The position numbers and the translations under genes are program-made. A stretch of 14,200 bases of DNA from Opitutia bacterium UBA7397. GTDB taxonomy: Bacteria > Verrucomicrobiota > Verrucomicrobiia > Opitutales > UBA953. The stretch lies in the NCBI GenBank assembly GCA_002470605.1, contig DKND01000070.1, forward strand, positions 972 through 15,171, read 5' to 3'. Shown here one piece after another: positions 8,568 through 14,200 of this stretch (its first letter is position 1; each line of letters begins with the position of its first letter). The notes beneath the pieces are model-generated. The model had not been told where the DNA came from and searched no databases. It saw nothing but the letters and a program-made list of their open reading frames with translations.

Positions 8568-8684
8568 GGTAGGGGCGCCACTGCGTGGCGTCCGTTCGTC
8601 GTGCGAGATGCAATGAGACGAGCAAGCTATCCCGATCCTACAAATTCTGTTCGCCCACGGACGCGACGCAGTCGCGCCCCTACC
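8568..8684. repeat. REPIN-like element, copy 2
   Basis: This is the second copy of the element at 8068-8184, displaced by exactly 500 bp. Arms are at 8568-8594 and 8658-8684. It differs from copy 1 only by TC instead of CA at 8599-8600. It ends 14 bp before the T-run of the nrdA terminator. Confidence 0.9.
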
Positions 8685-8698
8685 ACATAACCTCCAAC

Positions 8699-8727
8699 AA
8701 AAAGGGCGTCCTTTCGGACACCCTTTT
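8699..8727 (-). terminator. Rho-independent terminator of nrdA
   Basis: Read on the minus strand, an 8-bp stem GGGTGTCC/GGACGCCC (one G-U pair) is capped by a GAAA tetraloop, flanked by AAAA before and TTTTT after. It lies about 20 nt downstream of the nrdA stop codon. On the opposite strand the wobble becomes a C-A mismatch, which favours the minus-strand reading. Confidence 0.9.
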
Positions 8728-8748
8728 CTTTACCTAACTCCCTGATGC

Positions 8749-11700
8749 TTACTGGCAGGCCTCGCAGGTCCCGCCGTTACGCATCGCTTCAATCGAGCAG
8801 GCATTCTTTTCTGCGTCGGTGAAGGTAGTCTTCTCGACCTTCTTCTCCGCTTTCTCGACCGTAGCTTTCTCGATGTTCGAAGCACCCAAGGTACGAAGGT
8901 AATAGGTGGTCTTCAAACCGGTGCGCCACGCATACTGATACATGTGCGAGAGGACTTTGAGGTCGGGCTTGGGCAGGAAGAGATTCAAGGACTGTGCCTG
9001 GTCGATCCACTTTTGGCGACGAGCCGCCGCGTCGATTAGCCACTTGTAATCGATACCGAAAGCGGTGAGGTATTTATCCTTCAAGACCTGCGGAATTTCA
9101 GGGATATCCTTGAGCTCGCCATCGAAGTATTTGAGCTGCTGCATCATCTCCTTGTTCCAGAGACCCAATTTCTTGAGATCGCGGACGAGACTGCCGTTCA
9201 GTTCGGTGAACTCACCCGAGAGATTGCTCTTCACGAAGAGATTCTTGTAGGTCGGCTCGATGCACGGTGAGCTGCCCACGATGTTCGAAATCGTCGCAGT
9301 CGGTGCGATGGCAAGGACGTTGGAATTGCGCATACCGTATTTCGCAATCTTGGCTCGGACTGGCGCCCAGTCCATGAGGCCACCGCGCTTGACCTCGATC
9401 GGCTCGCCACGCTCGTTCTCGAGCAAGTCGACGGTATCCTGAGGCAATAGGCCGCGATCCCACTTCGAACCCTTGTAGGTGCTGTAGGTGCCGCGTTCAG
9501 CCGCCAAATCCGCCGAAGCGTTGTAAGCGTAATATGCCACGGCTTCCATGATCTCGTCATTAAACTCGACCGCCGCTTCCGAGGCGAAGGAGATGTTCCG
9601 GCGATAGAGGCTGTCTTGCAGGCCCATGACTCCCATCCCGATTGGGCGATGGCGCAGATTGGAAATCTCGGCGGCCTTCGTCGGATAATAATTAATGTCG
9701 ATTACGTTATCGAGCGCCCGCACCGCGACCGTCACCGTCTCGCGGATCATGTCATGGTCGATGGTGCCATCTGCCTTCAGGTGCGAATCGAGCACGACCG
9801 AACCGAGGTTACACACGGCCGTCTCTTCGGCGCTGGTGTTCAAGGTGATTTCGGTGCAAAGGTTGGACGAGTGGATTACGCCAGCGTGATCCTGCGGCGA
9901 ACGGATGTTACAGGGGTCCTTGAAGGTGATCCAAGGGTGGCCGGTCTCGAAGATCATCCCGAGCATCTTCTTCCACAGCTCGATGGCGGGCATTTCCTTG
10001 CCGAAGATCTTTCCTTCTTTGGCCATCTGCTCATAGGCCACGTAGCGACGCTCGAAGTTGGCTCCGAAAGTCTCGTGCAAGTCGGGCACTTCGTTGGACA
10101 TGAAGAGCGTCCAGTTCTGGCGCGACTTGAGGCGCTTCATGAACAGGTCTGGAATCCAATTCGCCGTATTCATGTCGTGCGTGCGGCGACGGTCGTCGCC
10201 GGTATTTTTACGCAACTCGACGAAGTCTTCGATGTCGTTGTGCCAGGTCTCGAGGTAGGCGCAGCCCGAACCGCGACGCTTGCCGCCTTGGTTGACCGCG
10301 ACCAATTGGTCGTTGTGCAACTTAAGGAAAGGAATGACGCCCTGCGATTCGCCGTTGGTCCCCTTGATGTGCGAGCCCGTACCGCGCACCGAGGTCCAGG
10401 AACCACCGAGGCCGCCCGCCCACTTGGAAAGGAAGGCGTTTTCGGCGATACCGCGGATCATGATCGATTCAATCGTGTCGTTGACCTGATAAAGGTAACA
10501 GGAAGACAGCTGGCTGTGCAGCGTGCCGGCGTTGAACAAGGTCGGGGTCGAGCTGCAGAACCGGCGCGACTTGTAGAGGGCATGCAGGCGAATCACCCAG
10601 CCTTCACGGTTCGTCTCTTCCTTCAGGAAAAGGCCCATGGCGACGCGCATCCAGAAGAACTGCGGGGTCTCCAGGCGGCGGGCCGGCTTCACCGTCTTAT
10701 CAATGATAAGATAACGATCGTACATCGTCTGCACGCCCAGGAGTTCGAACTCCATGTCAGCGGCGGGGTCGAGGGCTTCGGCTAATTTCGCCAGGTCGTA
10801 CTTGCGCAGGTCGGGCGAGAGGCGTCCGATGGCGATGCCCCGTTCGACGTAGGCGGCGAACTGTGCGCGGTGGAATTCGCGGAGCTTGGTCACGCCGTCG
10901 CGGGTGATGCTCCAGCCGAGCACTTCTTCGTAGATATAGGTCAGGCTGATCCGCGCGGCGAACTTCGCGAAATCGGCGTCGCTCTCGACGAGGCTCTTGG
11001 CGTTCAACTCAATCGACTTACGCAGGTCGGATTCGCTTATCTCGTTGAAGATACCGCGGCGCAATTCGGCTTCGATCTCGTCGGTCGGCTTGGTGAGTTC
11101 GAGACCGGCGGCGGCGAAGGCGATTCGCTTGCGCAGGTCTTCTCCGTTCCACAGGAAAGTCGAACCATCGGGGCTCTTGATCAAGATCAACGACTCCTGA
11201 CGGTCGTCGACGACTGGCGGCAGCGTGGCTTCTTCTTCGCGCTTCCGCGAACGGAACGCCCGGTAAAGGATATAGGATTGGGCGACTTTATAGTGACCCT
11301 GCCGCATCAGTTCCTCCTGCACGAGGTCCTGGACTTCTTCGATGCCGATGATGCTCTGGCCGAGGTCAACGATGCGACGTGTCACTCCGGCCGCGACGCG
11401 CTCCGAGGGAGCGCCGTCAAGTTCGAGTGACAAGAATGCGTTGCGCACCGCGATTTCGATCTTGTCCTGCTTCCACGGCACAAGCTGTCCGTTGCGGCGC
11501 ATGAGGCGCGTGATCACCTCAGGGACGACCACCAACGAGGGGCGGGAATCGAAAGAGAAATTCAGGCTCTTGGCCACGTCGTGACGATTGTGACGCACCA
11601 AGGCTTCTTCGATGGCCTGGATGACTTGCATCTCGGAAACCTGGACGCCGGAATGCGCGAGGTGGAGGGAGACATCACAAGCGACGGCGGCGACGAATTC

Positions 11701-11940
11701 ACGGTTCGAAGCCGTGAAGATTTCGGCGACTTGGCGAGAGACCAAAAGATCGGTCAAGGCACCACCGACGATATCGGCGATATCGGCTGGGCCGAGATTC
11801 GCCTGCTCAGGCACGGCGGCACCCGTCGGCGAAGTCGGCAAGGACTCGCGCCAATTGAACCGAGGCTTGGCCTCCGCTGGCGTGCGGACGGCATTCTTGA
11901 GAGCGATGTCGGAATGGAAAAAAGGAAGTTCAGGCTTCAT
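8749..11940 (-). CDS. nrdA: Class I ribonucleoside-diphosphate reductase, alpha (catalytic) subunit, with multiple ATP-cones
   Basis: This 1,063-residue NrdA reduces ribonucleoside diphosphates in the cytosol, together with NrdB. The catalytic set is complete: Cys481 (E. coli C225) in SSCYL, Asn693, Cys695 and Glu697 in SSNLCTEI (N437, C439, E441), Cys710 (C462), the radical-transfer pair Tyr1013-Tyr1014 in TTYYL, and the C-terminal redox pair C1059-E-A-C1062. About 340 residues precede the catalytic core. I read them as a degraded ATP-cone at about 50-128 (helical half only), a full cone at 137-230 (RRNGQLVPW to AQSYILYR), and a third at about 249-340 that aligns with the E. coli N-terminal cone. 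Length and architecture match chlamydial NrdA (about 1,045 residues) rather than E. coli (761). The ATG at 11940 follows CACCAACC, with no Shine-Dalgarno sequence. It lies 173 bp after nrdB and has its own terminator. No intein is present. Confidence 0.97.
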   Translation of the reverse strand: MKPELPFFHSDIALKNAVRTPAEAKPRFNWRESLPTSPTGAAVPEQANLGPADIADIVGGALTDLLVSRQVAEIFTASNREFVAAVACDVSLHLAHSGVQVSEMQVIQAIEEALVRHNRHDVAKSLNFSFDSRPSLVVVPEVITRLMRRNGQLVPWKQDKIEIAVRNAFLSLELDGAPSERVAAGVTRRIVDLGQSIIGIEEVQDLVQEELMRQGHYKVAQSYILYRAFRSRKREEEATLPPVVDDRQESLILIKSPDGSTFLWNGEDLRKRIAFAAAGLELTKPTDEIEAELRRGIFNEISESDLRKSIELNAKSLVESDADFAKFAARISLTYIYEEVLGWSITRDGVTKLREFHRAQFAAYVERGIAIGRLSPDLRKYDLAKLAEALDPAADMEFELLGVQTMYDRYLIIDKTVKPARRLETPQFFWMRVAMGLFLKEETNREGWVIRLHALYKSRRFCSSTPTLFNAGTLHSQLSSCYLYQVNDTIESIMIRGIAENAFLSKWAGGLGGSWTSVRGTGSHIKGTNGESQGVIPFLKLHNDQLVAVNQGGKRRGSGCAYLETWHNDIEDFVELRKNTGDDRRRTHDMNTANWIPDLFMKRLKSRQNWTLFMSNEVPDLHETFGANFERRYVAYEQMAKEGKIFGKEMPAIELWKKMLGMIFETGHPWITFKDPCNIRSPQDHAGVIHSSNLCTEITLNTSAEETAVCNLGSVVLDSHLKADGTIDHDMIRETVTVAVRALDNVIDINYYPTKAAEISNLRHRPIGMGVMGLQDSLYRRNISFASEAAVEFNDEIMEAVAYYAYNASADLAAERGTYSTYKGSKWDRGLLPQDTVDLLENERGEPIEVKRGGLMDWAPVRAKIAKYGMRNSNVLAIAPTATISNIVGSSPCIEPTYKNLFVKSNLSGEFTELNGSLVRDLKKLGLWNKEMMQQLKYFDGELKDIPEIPQVLKDKYLTAFGIDYKWLIDAAARRQKWIDQAQSLNLFLPKPDLKVLSHMYQYAWRTGLKTTYYLRTLGASNIEKATVEKAEKKVEKTTFTDAEKNACSIEAMRNGGTCEACQ

Positions 11941-11996
11941 GGTTGGTGAAAGGTTTTAAAAGGTTGAGGGCGGAGAGGATGAAAGATGGAGAGACT

Positions 11997-12020
11997 TCGC
12001 GCCGGCGTTGGCCGGCGCGA
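11997..12020. other. Perfect GC-rich hairpin between nrdB and nrdA
   Basis: Ten paired bases (TCGCGCCGGC and GCCGGCGCGA) enclose a GTTG loop. Read on the nrdB-nrdA transcript, a T-run precedes the hairpin and none follows it, so it is not a classical terminator for that strand. It starts 57 bp upstream of the nrdA ATG and could influence processing, stability or relative expression of the two cistrons; that role is inference. Confidence 0.75.
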
Positions 12021-12064
12021 AAAAGTTAGGGTCGAGAGGATGGAGGGGTAAGAACAGGAAACAT

Positions 12065-12103
12065 GCCAAATGAGCGCCGACGGGGGTGACGCTGATATTT
12101 GGC
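12065..12103. other. Stem-loop just downstream of the nrdB stop
   Basis: GCCAAAT (12065-12071) pairs with ATTTGGC (12097-12103), and AGCG (12073-12076) with CGCT (12090-12093), separated by a small internal loop. It begins 10 nt after the nrdB stop on the minus strand and is followed by an interrupted T-rich stretch (ATGTTTCCTGTTCTT). It could be a weak, partly read-through terminator or a 3'-end stabiliser. Confidence 0.45.
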
Positions 12104-12113
12104 CACAAAACGC

Positions 12114-13205
<1,092 letters not shown>

Positions 13206-13233
13206 GGATTGGAGATTGGAGAAAAGGGTCAAT

Positions 13234-13257
13234 TTAGTGGCCTAAAGAGGCCGCTAA
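13234..13257. other. Hairpin in the nrdB leader
   Basis: TTAG-T-GGCC pairs with GGCC-G-CTAA around a TAAAGA loop, with one G-T wobble in the plus-strand reading. In the nrdB transcript that pair is a C-A mismatch. It lies 29 bp upstream of the nrdB ATG. No T-run follows it in the nrdB direction. Confidence 0.5.
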
Positions 13258-13280
13258 GGGAGTGGTATGGGTTGAAATTA

Positions 13281-13296
13281 CTACTAGATATGTGGT
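13281..13296. promoter_or_regulatory. NrdR-box-like site, promoter-proximal to nrdB
   Basis: The 16-mer CTACTAGATATGTGGT matches the NrdR consensus ACACTATATATAGTGT at 10 of 16 positions. Alone it would be weak. Its centre is exactly 32 bp from the stronger box at 13313-13328, the three-helical-turn spacing typical of paired NrdR boxes. Confidence 0.6.
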
Positions 13297-13301
13297 CTGC
13301 A

Positions 13302-13307
13302 ATTTTA
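13302..13307 (-). promoter_or_regulatory. Candidate -10 element of the nrdB promoter
   Basis: On the minus strand this reads TAAAAT, five of six matches to TATAAT, placed between the two NrdR-like boxes. No good -35 hexamer is visible at 16-18 bp. Transcription would start near 13295, inside the promoter-proximal box, which fits repression by NrdR. Confidence 0.45.
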
Positions 13308-13312
13308 TTTCA

Positions 13313-13328
13313 CCACTACATGTAGTGT
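13313..13328. promoter_or_regulatory. NrdR-box-like palindrome, promoter-distal to nrdB
   Basis: The site contains the perfect 14-bp palindrome CACTACATGTAGTG and matches the NrdR consensus ACACTATATATAGTGT at 13 of 16 positions. NrdR is an ATP-cone repressor that commonly controls ribonucleotide reductase operons through two such boxes. The nrdR gene itself is not in the window. Confidence 0.75.
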
Positions 13329-13553
13329 TTTTGTGCAAGCCACTGGTAATTCGTCACTTCGGTAAAAAACTTTATTCACAATTGGGGTTTTTGACGGGTT
13401 TTTTAATAAGGAGAAGACCCTAGGGCGATTTCGGACAAAACACCCCCCGGACGAGGTAAGCAAATGCCACTTGTTGGTGTTGCTCACGCTGTTCACCTGC
13501 GGGTGAGGCGGCCGGAGATTGCGGCCCGGCTCGGACCCCCTCAAATTACGGCC

Positions 13554-14200
13554 ATGACCCCCGGCCCAGCTGCTAAGAATTTACCCGAAAATGACCGCCC
13601 TAGCCTGCTCGAGGCCAGCTGGACTCCGGAAGCCCTCGTGGAACGCGGGTGGAAAGGCTCCTGCAAAGCTACTTGGCGCGTGATCGCGACCACCTGGCAC
13701 GGCGTCCGAGATAATCGCCTGCCCCAGCAAGCCGCCGCACTTACTTATTATACGTTGATGTCTCTGGGGCCTTTGCTCGCCCTCGCGCTGACCGTCTCCG
13801 GGTATATTCTGTCGCGCTCCAGCAGCCACGCGGACAACCCCGCCAAACAAGCGATCGTCGCGGCGGTCGAATACATCGCGCCTCAGGTCGTAGCTCAAGC
13901 GGCGGCACAAGGCCGGACGGCGACCTTGCTTGAAATCAACAAAGAGTTGGACGGCTTGGTGGATCGCTTGCTGGCGAATGCGGCCAGCGGGCAGGCCGGC
14001 ATCATCGGCCTGCTCCTGATCATCGGGCTGGCGGTGCTCATGCTCAGTCGCGTCGAAGATGCGCTCAATGGCATCTGGGGCGTAAAGTTCGGGCGCAGCT
14101 GGCGCGACCGGTTCGCCAACTACCTGCTCTTCCTTATTCTCTTTTTCTTAGTGGGCGCGACCACGCTCACCATGATGTCCGCGGCCTCGATCGCCTCGGC
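13554..14200 (+). CDS. YihY/BrkB-family inner-membrane protein, 3' end outside the window
   Basis: The frame is open from an ATG at 13554 to the right edge (215 complete codons). After a hydrophilic N-terminal segment of about 55 residues comes the family's first membrane segment with its typical motif (QQAAALTYYTLMSLGPLLAL, residues 58-77). A loop of about 60 residues follows, then segments at about 148-165 and 188-206, with VEDALNGIWGVKFGRSW between them, also typical. The family was once annotated as ribonuclease BN; its members are now regarded as inner-membrane proteins of unclear function. An in-frame ATG at 13464 preceded by GAGG would add 30 residues (MPLVGVAHAV...). I prefer 13554 because the other starts here also lack a Shine-Dalgarno sequence and it follows GGCC as they follow C-rich bases, but the choice is open. 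It is divergent from nrdB across about 350 bp. I see no convincing plus-strand promoter. Confidence 0.88.
   Translation, partial: MTPGPAAKNLPENDRPSLLEASWTPEALVERGWKGSCKATWRVIATTWHGVRDNRLPQQAAALTYYTLMSLGPLLALALTVSGYILSRSSSHADNPAKQAIVAAVEYIAPQVVAQAAAQGRTATLLEINKELDGLVDRLLANAASGQAGIIGLLLIIGLAVLMLSRVEDALNGIWGVKFGRSWRDRFANYLLFLILFFLVGATTLTMMSAASIAS

Larger units (their letters stand above)
8011..8698. repeat. Gene-free interval filled with GGTAGGG-headed hairpin units (REP/REPIN-like cluster)
   Basis: From 8068 to 8684 I count about twelve units that each begin GGTAGGG (some degenerate) and continue into a short hairpin, usually with a TGC or TAC loop. On the plus strand they start near 8068, 8237, 8414, 8498 (degenerate) and 8568. 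On the minus strand they start near 8684, 8554, 8476, 8331, 8292, 8227 (degenerate) and 8184. Most form head-to-head inverted pairs. A GTAG foot next to a hairpin is the known design of bacterial REP sequences mobilised by REP-associated tyrosine (Y1) transposases, and inverted pairs are called REPINs. No transposase gene is in the window. Short reading frames across the interval run through the repeats and look non-coding. Positions 8339-8413 contain nothing I recognise. Confidence 0.8.

Noticed and set aside
8332..8625. Minus-strand open frame of 97 codons
   Set aside because: It crosses several hairpin repeats and has no domain; an accidental frame through the REP-like cluster.
8067..8684. 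CRISPR array
   Set aside because: The repeats vary in sequence, alternate in orientation and are unevenly spaced; there are no uniform spacers and no cas genes.
9616..10785. Long plus-strand open frame of 389 codons
   Set aside because: It lies wholly antisense to nrdA, whose catalytic residues are intact, and its translation has no recognisable motif; it is a by-product of GC-rich codon use.
11997..12020. Reading the nrdB-nrdA hairpin as a rho-independent terminator
   Set aside because: The T-run precedes rather than follows the stem on the minus strand, and the plus strand has an A-run after it.
13305..13544. Minus-strand open frame of 79 codons upstream of nrdB
   Set aside because: Its 3' end runs through the NrdR-like palindrome, it has no recognisable motif, and it lies in the regulatory gap between two divergent genes.

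Overview
The window looks like a chromosomal segment from a bacterium of the PVC superphylum, most likely a verrucomicrobium of the Opitutae type. Three things point there. The large protein at the left edge resembles 'Verru_Chthon cassette protein A', a family I know only from Verrucomicrobia. The ribonucleotide reductase resembles the chlamydial enzyme in length, domain order and active-site residues. None of the chosen start codons has a purine-rich Shine-Dalgarno sequence. The assignment rests on recognition alone, because no search could be run.

Layout. (1) Positions 1-7331, plus strand: the 3' part of a very large Verru_Chthon cassette A-like gene, cut by the left edge, then two tightly spaced genes for small secreted proteins that look like diverged paralogues of each other; all three probably form one operon. 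(2) Positions 7291-8010, minus strand: 6-phosphogluconolactonase (pgl), whose 3' end overlaps the last cassette gene convergently by 41 bp. (3) Positions 8011-8748: no gene. It holds a dense cluster of about a dozen GGTAGGG-headed hairpin units, mostly in inverted pairs (REP/REPIN-like), including a 118-bp element present twice at a spacing of exactly 500 bp, and then the terminator of nrdA. (4) Positions 8749-13205, minus strand: nrdB followed by nrdA, an aerobic class I ribonucleotide reductase. NrdB has Leu where the radical Tyr normally sits and Glu in place of the first Asp ligand, the signature of the tyrosyl-radical-free class Ic (Mn/Fe) enzymes. NrdA carries an array of ATP-cones, the first one degraded. 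Upstream of nrdB lie two NrdR-box-like palindromes 32 bp apart, flanking a good -10 element. (5) Position 13554 to the right edge, plus strand: the 5' part of a YihY/BrkB-family inner-membrane protein, divergent from nrdB.

How the genes work together: nrdB and nrdA make the two subunits of one enzyme that supplies deoxyribonucleotides, probably under NrdR control. pgl belongs to the oxidative pentose phosphate pathway, which supplies NADPH and ribose phosphate, but it has its own upstream region and no visible pathway partners here. The cassette operon is an exported, probably envelope-associated system of unknown function. The items most worth a second look are the Leu-type class Ic NrdB, the REPIN-like cluster with compensated arm changes, and the cassette operon with its two secreted paralogues.
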